This document shows positions 18,702 through 27,605 of a stretch of 64,000 nt of DNA, piece by piece. The translations under genes and the position numbers were made by a program. Source of the stretch: Flavobacterium sp. Lineage in GTDB: Bacteria; Bacteroidota; Bacteroidia; Flavobacteriales; Flavobacteriaceae. The notes beneath the pieces were generated by a model. The model saw only the letters and a list, made by a program, of their open reading frames with translations. It was not told the origin of the DNA and did no database searches. The stretch is from assembly GCF_027490375.1 (NCBI RefSeq), contig NZ_JAIXYH010000033.1, forward strand, positions 1 to 64,000, in the 5' to 3' direction. Position 1 is the stretch's first letter. Each line of letters opens with the position of its first letter.

Positions 18702-18880
18702 TTTTTTGGGCAGCATTTCGCGCTTTCCGCATTAGCGCCACCTCAAACGCCGGCAAGTGGCACAAACGCAACCCGCTTCTGTGGGTCGCAGGCTGCATTT
18801 GGCACTTGCAGAGCGTTTTTCAGCAGCGGCTAATTTGCTGCAATCGCGGCTGCGGCAATCGTTGTCAATTCTACTAGACG
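18702..18880 (+). repeat. GC-rich intergenic element, TTTTTTGGGC family, copy R3
   Basis: It starts TTTTTTGGGCAGC and continues with a CGCGCTTTCCGC box and GC-rich inverted short words (GGCAAGTGGCAC, GGCTGCGGC). It lacks the clear hairpin of R1, R4 and R5, so it may be a decayed or variant member. It lies about 80 bp upstream of ileS. Confidence 0.45.
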
Positions 18881-18941
18881 TTAACCGTTTTTTATTGTTT
18901 AGTACTCTACGTATTGTCTTTGCTTAAGCGTGTGGCATAGG

Positions 18942-19456
18942 ACTTTGTGGAAGATTGCGCTCCTTTTTTAGAGGCTTTTTGGGAAGCTAGAAGCTAGACA
19001 CGAGAAGCTAGACACGATAAATTCACCACTTTACGTATCGTTTTACCACCCGAACCCGCGAATCGTCTTTGCTTGAGCGGGTTTTAGACAGTTTGTCGAA
19101 AGCAGCTGCAATTTTTTGATAATGACACGTTCTGTGTTTTCCTCAACGGTTCAGTATTCCGTAAAATTCTGTGAACTTCGGTGTTTTCTGCGAGCTAAAA
19201 AAGGTCAAGTGCTTTATGCGTCGAAGGTAACATTGCGTACTTTGTGAAAAACTTTGTGGAACATTGTGCTCCTTTTAGAAGCTTTTTGGAAGCTAGTCCC
19301 GATTGCTATCGGGATCGATGAATTTAGGTTTCGTATTTCGCTGCCGCGCGAATCCTCTCGAGTGGTGAACCACAATACGATAAGCAAACACTTGTTCACA
19401 TAAATGGTTGCTTTAACCGCAAAGAACGCAAAGCTTTACGCAAAGTTCGCAAAGCT
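18942..19456. repeat. 515-bp intergenic duplication, copy 1
   Basis: This is a direct repeat of 19596-20110 at a constant offset of 654 bp, with only scattered substitutions and no indel in the parts compared. It contains a perfect hairpin, TCCCGAT/ATCGGGA (19297-19314), and CGCAAAG words near the right end. On the minus strand, CAGAAAACACCGAA (within 19160-19194) resembles the array units near 54.7 kb. No credible gene is present; the 61-codon frame found in both copies is low-complexity translation of the repeat. Confidence 0.9.
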
Positions 19457-19489
19457 GTTTTCAAGTATTAGGATGGGAGTATTAAGTAT

Positions 19490-19595
19490 AAAGACTTCAA
19501 TGAGTTCTCCACTTTACGTATCGTTTTACTACCCGAACTCGCGAATCGTCTTTACTTAAGGGTGTCGTAGGCAAACATGGTGTACTTTGTGAAAA
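19490..19595. repeat. Partial third copy of motifs from the 19-kb duplication
   Basis: CACTTTACGTATCGTTTTAC and the CGCGAATCGTCTTT motif reappear between the two long copies, followed by a CTTTGTGAAAAAC word. The repeat unit is therefore itself built from smaller repeated blocks. Confidence 0.65.
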
Positions 19596-20110
19596 ACTTT
19601 GTGGAACATTGTGCTCCTTTTTTAGAGGCTTTTTGGGAAGCTAGAAGCTAGACACGAGAAGCTAGACACGATAAATTCACCACTTTACGTATCGTTTTAC
19701 CACCCGAACCCGCGAATCGTCTTTGCTTGTGCAGGTTTTAGACAGTTTGTCGAAAGCAGCTGCAATTTTTTGATAATGACACGTTCTGTGTTTTCCTCAA
19801 CGGTTCAGTACTCCGTAAAATTCTGTGAACTTCGGTGTTTTCTGCGAGCTAAAAAAGGTCAAGTGCTTTAGGTATCGAAGGTAACATTGCGTACTTTGTG
19901 AAAAACTTTGTGAAACATTGTGCTCATTTTAGAAGCTTTTTGGAAGCTAGTCCCGATTGCTATCGGGATCGATGAATTTAGGTTTCGTATTTCGCTGCCG
20001 CGCGAATCCTCTCGAGTGTTGAACCACAATACGATAAGCAAACACTTGTTCACATAAATGGTTGCTTTAACCGCAAAGAACGCAAAGCTTTACGCAAAGT
20101 TCGCAAAGCG
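19596..20110. repeat. 515-bp intergenic duplication, copy 2
   Basis: Matches copy 1 at +654 bp, including the TCCCGAT/ATCGGGA hairpin (19951-19968) and the CGCAAAG words at its right end. Beyond 20110 a T-rich stretch leads to the 3' end of recO. The 1.56 kb between ileS and recO is thus made of R3, the two long copies, the partial copy and AT-rich filler, without a gene. Confidence 0.9.
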
Positions 20111-20188
20111 TTTTTGCGCTTTTTCCATTCTTTTCCTTTTTTTCGCTTTTTTTAATTTTTTGGCTTTTTTTAATTCTTTGAACAATCC

Positions 20189-20884
20189 TTACCCGAACAA
20201 CTCAGCCAAAACGTCTAGCGATTTTGGGCGTTTAAAGTGGTCGATATGATGTGCGTAAAATTCGAGTATGCTGTTCAATACCGCGCGGCGTTCGAGTTTT
20301 GTAAAGTTGTTGCTGTTTCCTAAGCCGAGATTACGAAAAAGCTGAGATTCACTTTCGCTAAGTGTGTAATCGGATTCGTGGTCTTGAAAAACGCCGTATT
20401 TTAAATCGAAAAAGCTTGCTTCTGCAGAAAAATCGGGATAAAAGCCCAAGTACGAACTCAGGTTCAGCAAGAACTGCAATGGAAATATGGCTGTTTCTGC
20501 GGTTTCATCTAAAATCAACAAGCTGTTTTCCAAAAAGGCAAACAGCGTGTCGTTAGCTTCTTCTTCCTTAATAACTTGATTTAGAATTTCGGCTAAAAAA
20601 AGTGCCAAGCTTCGTTTTACGAAATGATGCGGAATTTGTTGATACGCGTAGTGAAGTTTTACTTCTTTAAAGTATTCGAGCGTTCCTTTTTGCTTGTTAG
20701 TAGCAACGATTTCGAGTTGGGTAAGCGGCTCAAAATACGAGCTTTTGAATTTGTTGGCTTTTCCGCTAAAAGCGTCGCGAACAAAGAAACTCTTTCGTCC
20801 GATTTCTGCGGTAAAGCAGCTAACTACCAGCGATTTTTCTTGGTAGCGAACCGCTGAAAGTACGAGTGCTTTTCCTGGAATCAT
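20189..20884 (-). CDS. recO: DNA repair protein RecO
   Basis: A 231-residue protein with the RecO N-terminal OB-fold (KALVLSAVRYQEKSLVVSCFTAEIGRKSF) and the helical C-terminal domain. RecO works with RecR and RecF to load RecA onto SSB-coated single strands in gap repair. No zinc-finger cysteine cluster is visible, as in many Bacteroidota RecO proteins. The ATG directly follows the stop codon of the probable porZ gene (TAAATG), so translation is likely coupled. Confidence 0.93.
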   Translation of the reverse strand: MIPGKALVLSAVRYQEKSLVVSCFTAEIGRKSFFVRDAFSGKANKFKSSYFEPLTQLEIVATNKQKGTLEYFKEVKLHYAYQQIPHHFVKRSLALFLAEILNQVIKEEEANDTLFAFLENSLLILDETAETAIFPLQFLLNLSSYLGFYPDFSAEASFFDLKYGVFQDHESDYTLSESESQLFRNLGLGNSNNFTKLERRAVLNSILEFYAHHIDHFKRPKSLDVLAELFG

Positions 20885-23173
20885 TTAGCGAACAATCATT
20901 ACTTTTTTCACGGTGGTTTCGGCGCCGTCTTCGGTAGAGATAAAAATCATGTACACACCCGATGCCACGCGGTATTTTCCGAAAGCGGTGGTATCCCATT
21001 CGATTGTTCCGCCGGTGGATATGGCTTCAAAAACGAGACTGCCGGTGATGTCGGTTATCTTTACGTTGGCGCTGTCGGTAAGTCCGCTAACTTTCACAGT
21101 TCCGGTATAATTTGGTCGAACCGGATTTGGATAGACGAAAACATCGCGCAGGTCGTCGCTGGCATCGATAGCATTTCCGCGGTAGGAAACCAAGCCGCCG
21201 GTGGTTGCAAAGAAAACTTCTCCGGTAACCGAGTTGATATCAATATCGTTTATTTCGTTGCTCGGCAGCGGCGAATTATCGGTGGTGAATCGTTGCAAGG
21301 TTTGTTGCCCGTCGGCAGAGACTTGAAACACGCCTGCGTCGAGTGTGCCGATCCATTTGTTATTGGCGCCATCTACGACGATATCGGTGATCCACTGGTC
21401 GTTGAGAAGTTCTTGTGCCAGACCTTCTTCTTCGATGATAATGGGGTTGGAACGCAAGTCGCTGTCGGGATCTAAAAACCGATCGGCGCCTATTACGCGT
21501 AATCCTTCGCGGGTTCCGATCCAAAGTTGATTGCGTTTATCGATGGCAACGGTTTGTACGCGATTAGCCGGTAAGTTTCCGTTTCCTTCGCCTTCTGAAA
21601 TTCTTCTAAACTGCGGATTTGCTGTTTCGTTGAAGCCAACCAAACCGTCTGAACGCGTGCACATCCACTTGGTATTGTTTCTATCGATTGCCAAACGCAT
21701 AAAGCGCGTGTCGGTCCACTCTGTTAAAATAGCTTCCATATTATAGGATTGCCAAGAGCCGTTTGCTCGTTTTACTTTAAGCGGACTCCTAACAATAGCA
21801 TTGGTAAGCCACAGATTTCCTTGAGAATCAAAAGCGGCTTGTTCGACGCGAATATTTTCGGTTGGTGGATCGGTCGGGAAAATGGTTTCTAGACCCGTAG
21901 TTCCGGTATTTGTACGATTAAAAATTTCTACTAGCTCGTCGTTTTCAAATCGCAATAGGCCGTTGTAGTACGACGACATAAAAACTTCATTTTCGTTGGT
22001 TGGGTTTACAGTTACGCGAACAATTGAAGGTACATTTAGTTCACTGTTCGGAATATTTAGCCAACCAGTTTCGCTGTTGTATTTACTTACGCCGAAGAAT
22101 TTTAGCGGATTTGGGTCAAGATTTTCGCCGTAAGAACCGTATACGGCCCAAAATCCGGTAGATAAGGTTGCCAGGGCAAAAACGTTGTTTTGGAGCGGTC
22201 CGCTCGGGCTGATTGAAGGAAATGAAGCTGCATTTAAAGCGCCAGCAAGTAGTCCTTGTGTATTGGTTCCGATAAAAACGGTATTGTTAACGACGGTTGC
22301 ACAAGTAAAACGTATGTTGTTGGAGTTTACTTCTGCTGCGGAGAGCTCTCGTACTAATGTTCCGTTCTCGTTGAAAATACGGGTTGTAGTTTCAGATACG
22401 GCAATAAGATTTCCATTAGCGCTTCTTAAATCAATTAGGTTTGGACTTAACTGCGTGAAGTTCTGAAAACTTGTTCCATTTGAAGATCGCAAAACCTGTC
22501 CATTTGCCAAACCGATGTACAATAAATTTTCGAATGCAACTACAGCGTCGAAATTACCGCTTTGTACGGTTTGCCATTGCAGTGCGTCGATTAAGTTTGG
22601 GTTGGTGATAAGTGCTTTTTTTATGCCTTCGACGGTAGCTGCATAAATTTCTCCGTTAAAGGTTGTAGTTTGTTTTACTGCAATTTCGGGATTTGCAGCA
22701 CCTATAAAATAGGTATCGCCGAACTGTAAAGTTTGTAGATTAAACTGCGCGATTCCGAAATCGCAGCTTATTAAAACGCCAATTTCGGTTTCTTCAAAAT
22801 GATTGATTCGCTTGATGTTCGGCGGCAACTGTTTGTTGACGATATCAACAATGGTGGTGATGGAGCGATCGGCATCGTTAATAACAACGATCAGTCCGCT
22901 TTGATAGCCGATAAGTGTTTTGTTTTGTGATGCACTTTTATATACGGCTGTTATGGTTTCGCTGGGAAGTCCGTCTATAGTATTTGAAGTGCTAACATCA
23001 CCGGTTATTAAGTTTCGAGTAAAGAGTGCATTTGTTGAGGCAGCAGTTACGCGAGAATCGGTTTGCGCAACGTCTATAATTTCGTTATAGGAAAAATAGC
23101 CGGTCCATCTGCTGTTGTTTTGAGCGAATGAGCAGAAAAAAGGAACGAGCAACAAATAGAATAGAATTCTCAT
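20885..23173 (-). CDS. porZ: Probable T9SS component PorZ (double propeller with CTD)
   Basis: A secreted protein of about 762 residues. I take the ATG at 23173 because it gives the signal peptide MRILFYLLLVPFFCSFAQ; the frame is open to 23212. The body is propeller repeats with two-component-regulator-like blades (FDSQGNLWLTNAI, IDKRNQLWIGTREGLRV, NNKWIGTLDAGVF). A T9SS-type C-terminal domain follows (VYPNPVRPNYTGTVKVSGL to KKVMIVR). This layout (two propellers plus CTD, about 760 residues) fits PorZ, a surface component that in Porphyromonas helps attach anionic LPS to cargo. Direct abutment with recO is, from memory, common in Flavobacteriia. A generic propeller T9SS cargo remains the alternative. 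Confidence 0.75.
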   Translation of the reverse strand: MRILFYLLLVPFFCSFAQNNSRWTGYFSYNEIIDVAQTDSRVTAASTNALFTRNLITGDVSTSNTIDGLPSETITAVYKSASQNKTLIGYQSGLIVVINDADRSITTIVDIVNKQLPPNIKRINHFEETEIGVLISCDFGIAQFNLQTLQFGDTYFIGAANPEIAVKQTTTFNGEIYAATVEGIKKALITNPNLIDALQWQTVQSGNFDAVVAFENLLYIGLANGQVLRSSNGTSFQNFTQLSPNLIDLRSANGNLIAVSETTTRIFNENGTLVRELSAAEVNSNNIRFTCATVVNNTVFIGTNTQGLLAGALNAASFPSISPSGPLQNNVFALATLSTGFWAVYGSYGENLDPNPLKFFGVSKYNSETGWLNIPNSELNVPSIVRVTVNPTNENEVFMSSYYNGLLRFENDELVEIFNRTNTGTTGLETIFPTDPPTENIRVEQAAFDSQGNLWLTNAIVRSPLKVKRANGSWQSYNMEAILTEWTDTRFMRLAIDRNNTKWMCTRSDGLVGFNETANPQFRRISEGEGNGNLPANRVQTVAIDKRNQLWIGTREGLRVIGADRFLDPDSDLRSNPIIIEEEGLAQELLNDQWITDIVVDGANNKWIGTLDAGVFQVSADGQQTLQRFTTDNSPLPSNEINDIDINSVTGEVFFATTGGLVSYRGNAIDASDDLRDVFVYPNPVRPNYTGTVKVSGLTDSANVKITDITGSLVFEAISTGGTIEWDTTAFGKYRVASGVYMIFISTEDGAETTVKKVMIVR

Positions 23174-23235
23174 ACAATTGGAATGGACTGCAAATATAAA
23201 GAAACGCGGCACAGCGGATTTTATTGAATGGCAAT

Positions 23236-23266
23236 AAAAAAGGCTGTCCGAAACGAACAGCCTTTT
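23236..23266 (-). terminator. Terminator after the M16 peptidase operon
   Basis: A 10-bp stem (AAAAGGCTGT with ACAGCCTTTT) with A- and T-rich flanks lies about 20 bp past the stop codon of the second M16 gene. It separates that operon from porZ-recO. Confidence 0.85.
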
Positions 23267-23285
23267 GGAATGAGTTGTGATTGAT

Positions 23286-25325
23286 TTATTGGAAATCAGC
23301 GTCGGTTACACCTTCGTTGATTTTCACTTCACTGATCGTGATATCGATTTCAATACCTACATTGATTGCCGTTTTGAAAGGGAATTTCACGCCTTTCACA
23401 TCGCGGTAATCGCTGAATGGCGAGCTAACCGTCATTTTTTGACCGCCTGCATCTACCTCATTACTTTCCATAACTTTTAGTCCGGTAGTCATGTCGTAGA
23501 ACAATTTAGTATCACCGTCTTGAATTACGTATGCATCAGAACCATTTACGTTTTCAACGCCTACCAATTTAACGTCTGGATTGTTTGCCAAAGTTAATTC
23601 TGGGAAGGGCTGTGCGTAATATTTCATGCTTGCGATTTCGTCGGCTTCCATTGGCATTTTTTGTGGTCCTTGAGACTGGTATCCGGTCTTTCCGTCGAAT
23701 ACCTTCTTCATCTGTTGTCCCATAACACTTAAACCTTCAAGAGATTTTCCAGCAGTAGTTGCTTTTTTAAAGTAGCCTAGAGTCATTCCTTGAGCAGATC
23801 CGCTACCCGCAACTGCAATTGATTTTACGGCAGAAACTGCTTTTTGACCTCCGATAGCGTCGATATATTTAGCTAAAACTGTTTTAGCTGTTACACCCGC
23901 AGGAATTTCTTTTTTCGCGGCAGGTTTCTCCACAGGATTTCCGTATTTGTCGAAATAGAGAATTGGCATTTTCAGTTTTTCGAGAGCTGGTAAAACATCA
24001 CTTCCTTTACCAACAATCACCAAACGAGCGTTGTCGTATGAGAAATATTTGTTTGCTGCGCGTTTTACATCTGCAACAGTTACTGCTTGAATGCTTTTGA
24101 TGTAATTTTCGTAGAAATCGGCTGGTAAATTTTGTGTACGTGTACGCAATGCAAAAGATGCAATAGTTTGAGGTTTTTGGATGTTCATTACAAAACGACC
24201 AATATAACCTGCTTTTACGTTATTTAACATTTCTTCGGTAACGTCTTCAGTACGGATTCTCTTCAATTCTTTAAGCATCTCAACTACTGTTGAATCGGTT
24301 ACAGTATTGCGCACTTGTGTAGAAGCTTCAAAGCTGCTGATGTATTTTCCGGCACCAATGTTTGAACCAGCGCCGTATGTCCATCCGTGCGCTTCACGTA
24401 AGTTCATGTTGATGTAGCTGTTGAAATCGCCGCCGAAAATTTGGTTTGCGATAATTGCTGGAAAATAATCTGGATCTGTCATTTTTAAGTTAGACAAATT
24501 GATGAGTGCTACTTCCGATTGTACCGCGTTTGGCATGTCAACAAAGTTGATTTGCGTATACTGAACATCTTTTGGATCTGGGTATGAAACGTTTGGTGCT
24601 GTAGCTTTTTTCCAGCCACCGAAAAGCTTCTCAACCATTTTCTTAACTTCTTTCACTTTAACATCGCCAACAATAACGAGGTATGCGTTTCCGGGAACGT
24701 AATACGTATTGTAGTTGTTGATGACATCTTGAAGCGTTACGTTGTTAAGCGTTGCTTCAGAAAGGTATTCGCCGTTTGGATGATTTTTTCCGAATGTAAG
24801 TACTGAATTCACGCGTGAAGCCGTAGCAGGTACGCTTTTCTCGTCGCTTTTCAAGCCTTCGATCAATTTCTCTTTTTGCTTGTCGAATTCTTCTTGCGTG
24901 AATTTTGGCATTAAAGCGCCTTCTGCCATAAGTTCTAAAACACGACCTGAGTATTTAGAAAGCGCGTATGCAGAAGCACCACCTGAGTACAAGTTGATGT
25001 TTGCGCCTAAGAAATCAACTTCTTCGTTAAACGCGTCTTTAGAGGTTTTAGTTGTACCTGTTCCCATCAAAGCGCTTAACATATCTGAAACGCCCTTTTT
25101 GTCGCCTTCCGCGTAAGGAGCAATGTCGATACTTAAATTGAACGATACACGTGGTAATTTGTGATTTTCTACAACCAACACTTTCAAACCGTTTTTAAGT
25201 TCGAAGGTTTCAGGTTTTCCGATTTTAATGGCAGGTGATGGACCTGGTTTCGGTTGTGGGAAGTTTTGTGCTTGCATAAGTACCGTGAAAAACAAGCCGG
25301 CTATTAATAAAAATGTCTTTTTCAT
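23286..25325 (-). CDS. M16-family peptidase-like protein, catalytically inactive partner
   Basis: A secreted protein of about 679 residues starting at the ATG at 25325 (signal peptide MKKTFLLIAGLFFTVLMQAQ). Residues about 25-450 show the insulinase fold (LKNGLKVLVVENHKLPRVSFNLSID, then MNLREAHGWTYGAGS with the RxxxGxxY region), but the HxxEH zinc motif is absent. The equivalent stretch reads GVSDMLSALMGTG. A further C-terminal domain of about 200 residues (VLAKYIDAIGGQKAVSAVKS...) resembles outer-membrane lipoprotein-sorting folds. It follows the active M16 gene by 7 bp. The pair probably forms an alpha/beta-type heterodimer in the periplasm. Confidence 0.9.
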   Translation of the reverse strand: MKKTFLLIAGLFFTVLMQAQNFPQPKPGPSPAIKIGKPETFELKNGLKVLVVENHKLPRVSFNLSIDIAPYAEGDKKGVSDMLSALMGTGTTKTSKDAFNEEVDFLGANINLYSGGASAYALSKYSGRVLELMAEGALMPKFTQEEFDKQKEKLIEGLKSDEKSVPATASRVNSVLTFGKNHPNGEYLSEATLNNVTLQDVINNYNTYYVPGNAYLVIVGDVKVKEVKKMVEKLFGGWKKATAPNVSYPDPKDVQYTQINFVDMPNAVQSEVALINLSNLKMTDPDYFPAIIANQIFGGDFNSYINMNLREAHGWTYGAGSNIGAGKYISSFEASTQVRNTVTDSTVVEMLKELKRIRTEDVTEEMLNNVKAGYIGRFVMNIQKPQTIASFALRTRTQNLPADFYENYIKSIQAVTVADVKRAANKYFSYDNARLVIVGKGSDVLPALEKLKMPILYFDKYGNPVEKPAAKKEIPAGVTAKTVLAKYIDAIGGQKAVSAVKSIAVAGSGSAQGMTLGYFKKATTAGKSLEGLSVMGQQMKKVFDGKTGYQSQGPQKMPMEADEIASMKYYAQPFPELTLANNPDVKLVGVENVNGSDAYVIQDGDTKLFYDMTTGLKVMESNEVDAGGQKMTVSSPFSDYRDVKGVKFPFKTAINVGIEIDITISEVKINEGVTDADFQ

Positions 25326-25332
25326 GATGCTG

Positions 25333-26658
25333 TTAGTTTTGTGCTTTATCTTTAGCTGGTACATAGTTTAAAACCAAACGCTGATTTGGGTTTAAATACT
25401 TTTTAGCGATATCGCGGATTTCCTCTCTTGTTATTGAGCGGTACATTTCGATTTCTGTGTTAATCAAGTTAACATCTTTGTAAAGCATGTAGTATGTTGC
25501 CAAATTATCGGCAATTCCTTCTACGCTTGAATTTTTGTTAACGTAGTCGTTTTCATACTTGTTCATGAGTTTTTGGTATTCTTTTTCAGAAATAAGTTCT
25601 GTTTGCAGTTTCACGATTTCAGCATCAACTTCGGCGAGTAAATCCTCGCTTGTTGCAGGAGCTTGTGGCAAACCGTAAAGGATATATGTTCCGTAGTCTT
25701 CTTGGCTGTAGTTAAAAGCGCCTACTTGAAGTGCTTTTTTCTGATCGTCTACAATTTTCTTGTACAAGCGAGACGATTTTCCATCGCTAAGAATAGTAGA
25801 AATGAGGTCTAAAACTCGTGCATCACGTGTTTTCATTGAAGGTGTGCGGTAAGCAGCAACCACCATTGGAATCTGGATGTTTGGATCTTCGAAAGACGCG
25901 TTGATGGTTTGCGTGATTGGCTCTTCCGTGTAAGTCTGACGCGTTACTGGCGCTCCTTTTGGAATTGAACCAAAATACTGCTGAATCCATTTTTTTGCTT
26001 GTGGGATATCGATATCACCAGCAACCACTAAAACGGCATTGTTAGGCACGTAGAATTTTTTATTGAAAGCTTGAAATTCTTCAAGTTTTGCTGCATCAAG
26101 GTGCTCCATAGATCCGATGGTTGTCCAGCGGTATGGGTGATTTTTAAACATTTGCTTCTTTACTTCCGGAATCAATTGTCCGTATGGAGAATTGTCGTAA
26201 CGCAAGCGCTTTTCTTCTTTAACTACCTCATTTTGTGTATCCACGCCAATTTGGTTGATTACGGGATGGCGCAAACGCTCCGATTCCATCCACAAACCGA
26301 GTTCAAGGCTGTTGGAAGGGAAAACTTCGTAATAGTAGGTGCGGTCTTCCGTTGTATTTGCGTTGTTTACACCTCCGTTAGACGTAACAATTTTAAACCA
26401 TTCGCCTCGTTTAATGTTTTGGGTACCTTCGAATAATAAGTGTTCGAAGAAGTGAGCAAATCCGGTGCGATCAGGTTGTTCGTCTTTTGCACCGACGTGG
26501 TACATTACAGATGTGATTACAGTAGGGGCCGACGTGTCTTTGTGCAAGATCACGTGCATGCCGTTATCCAGATCGTATTCTTCGAAAGCAACTTTTTGCG
26601 CCGAAGCAACACCTCCTAGCATTAGAGCAGCACCTAAAGCCATTAAAGAGTTTTTCAT
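25333..26658 (-). CDS. M16-family zinc metallopeptidase, active subunit
   Basis: A protein of about 441 residues starting at the ATG at 26658, which gives the signal peptide MKNSLMALGAALMLGGVASAQ. The inverted zinc motif HFFEH is at 69-73, and the downstream acidic region that supplies the third ligand (TQNEVVKEEKRLRYDNSPYG) is present. M16 enzymes of this size act as half-clam subunits that degrade peptides when paired with a second M16 protein. Here the partner is the inactive, longer protein encoded 7 bp downstream. The secretion signal places the pair in the periplasm. Confidence 0.94.
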   Translation of the reverse strand: MKNSLMALGAALMLGGVASAQKVAFEEYDLDNGMHVILHKDTSAPTVITSVMYHVGAKDEQPDRTGFAHFFEHLLFEGTQNIKRGEWFKIVTSNGGVNNANTTEDRTYYYEVFPSNSLELGLWMESERLRHPVINQIGVDTQNEVVKEEKRLRYDNSPYGQLIPEVKKQMFKNHPYRWTTIGSMEHLDAAKLEEFQAFNKKFYVPNNAVLVVAGDIDIPQAKKWIQQYFGSIPKGAPVTRQTYTEEPITQTINASFEDPNIQIPMVVAAYRTPSMKTRDARVLDLISTILSDGKSSRLYKKIVDDQKKALQVGAFNYSQEDYGTYILYGLPQAPATSEDLLAEVDAEIVKLQTELISEKEYQKLMNKYENDYVNKNSSVEGIADNLATYYMLYKDVNLINTEIEMYRSITREEIRDIAKKYLNPNQRLVLNYVPAKDKAQN

Positions 26659-27154
26659 AAGGTTAATAATTTTGATGAATTGATACATTGGTACACATTT
26701 CGACGCAAAAGTTACGTCAAAACTTAAGATCGGGCAGTAAATTTTTCTAAAAACTTGATTATCAATTGGTTTTAGTTTGTTGACGTTCTTTGATTTGCTT
26801 TACTTTCACCAGCTGTTCGTAGATGTTGTTCTGAAAGGGCAAGGAATAATTTGCTATCAAATTCGTCTTCTCAATGATTTTTTCGGATTTAGTTAAAGTA
26901 CTTACTCGAAATTTGGGCGTAAAGGTAAAATTTTTGTGAGCGCAAACGTTTTCATAACAAAAATTTAGCACTCTTTCATGCGTTAGCGACTGCAGCGACA
27001 TCCTTTTTTTGGAGCTTCGCGGAATAAAAAAGATACAGCGGAAGGCGCGGCGGCAAAAGTTTGCTGTATTTCCACAAAATGCTTTTGCCGAAACGCCCAA
27101 AAAATGAGGAAAAACCGTAACCAGACTTGATAGATTGCTCTTATTTTTGGCGGT
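26659..27154. other. Divergent intergenic stretch with one GC-rich element
   Basis: Between the divergent M16 and retropepsin-like genes there is an AT-rich half near the M16 start and a GC-rich element (R4) in the middle. A frame of about 155 codons crosses it on the minus strand, but its translation is low-quality and reads through R4. A TATTTTTG word at 27142-27149, just before the retropepsin-like ATG, matches TAnnTTTG but has no convincing -33 partner. Confidence 0.55.
26979..27104 (-). repeat. GC-rich intergenic element, TTTTTTGGGC family, copy R4
   Basis: On the minus strand: TTTTTTGGGCG, then a hairpin with perfect arms CGGCAAAAG and CTTTTGCCG enclosing GTGGAAATAC, then CGCGCCTTCCGCTGTATC and a distal GGATGTCGCTGCAGTCGC box. 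GTGGAAATAC is shared with R5 although the stem bases differ. Confidence 0.7.
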
Positions 27155-27601
27155 ATGAAAAAGGAACAACGAAAAAAATTGCAGGTGAATCGGGTAGGAG
27201 TAAAGTTTAGTTTCTCGAAAACGGGACACTTATTGGTTAAAGGGAAAATTAATGGAAAGAGTGGTGTTTTTATAATCGACACCGGTGCTGCGATAAGTTG
27301 TGTTGGAATGTACTACGCTCCGTATTTTCAGCTTAGGATGCGGAAAAGCCGCTTTGAAATTCGCGCGATTACTGATGTTCCGATGCCGACAGAAATCTCT
27401 AAAAAGAACATTTTCGAGTTGGGCAAATGGCGGATTGACCAGGCATCGTTTCTAACGATTGATTTGGACACGGTAAATCAAACATTTTCGACGGTCAATC
27501 AGGAGGCTGTACAAGGAATTATCGGAAATGATATATTGAAAAAATACAAAGCTGTGATTGATTACGAAAATAAATCTATATTTTTGATAATTAAATCCTA
27601 A
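27155..27601 (+). CDS. Retropepsin-like aspartic protease (clan AA)
   Basis: A 148-residue protein with one aspartic-protease half: VFIIDTGAAISCV carries the D42-T43-G44 catalytic triplet, and GIIGNDILKKYKAVIDYENKSIFL is the typical hydrophobic-hydrophobic-Gly segment and closing strands. Single-lobed enzymes of this type work as homodimers. There is no signal peptide or membrane helix, so it may be cytoplasmic. It precedes the first T9SS paralogue by only 4 bp and is probably transcribed with it, though a functional link is not evident. Substrates are unknown. Confidence 0.85.
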   Translation: MKKEQRKKLQVNRVGVKFSFSKTGHLLVKGKINGKSGVFIIDTGAAISCVGMYYAPYFQLRMRKSRFEIRAITDVPMPTEISKKNIFELGKWRIDQASFLTIDLDTVNQTFSTVNQEAVQGIIGNDILKKYKAVIDYENKSIFLIIKS

Positions 27602-27605
27602 CAAT

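Noticed and set aside
19214..20053. Two nearly identical 61-codon minus-strand frames
   Set aside because: They lie at the same place in the two copies of the 654-bp-offset duplication, begin without context, and lack domain-like composition. Duplication of DNA explains them.
26762..27229. A 155-codon minus-strand frame between the M16 and retropepsin-like genes
   Set aside because: It overlaps the start of the retropepsin-like gene and reads through the GC-rich element R4; composition is poor.
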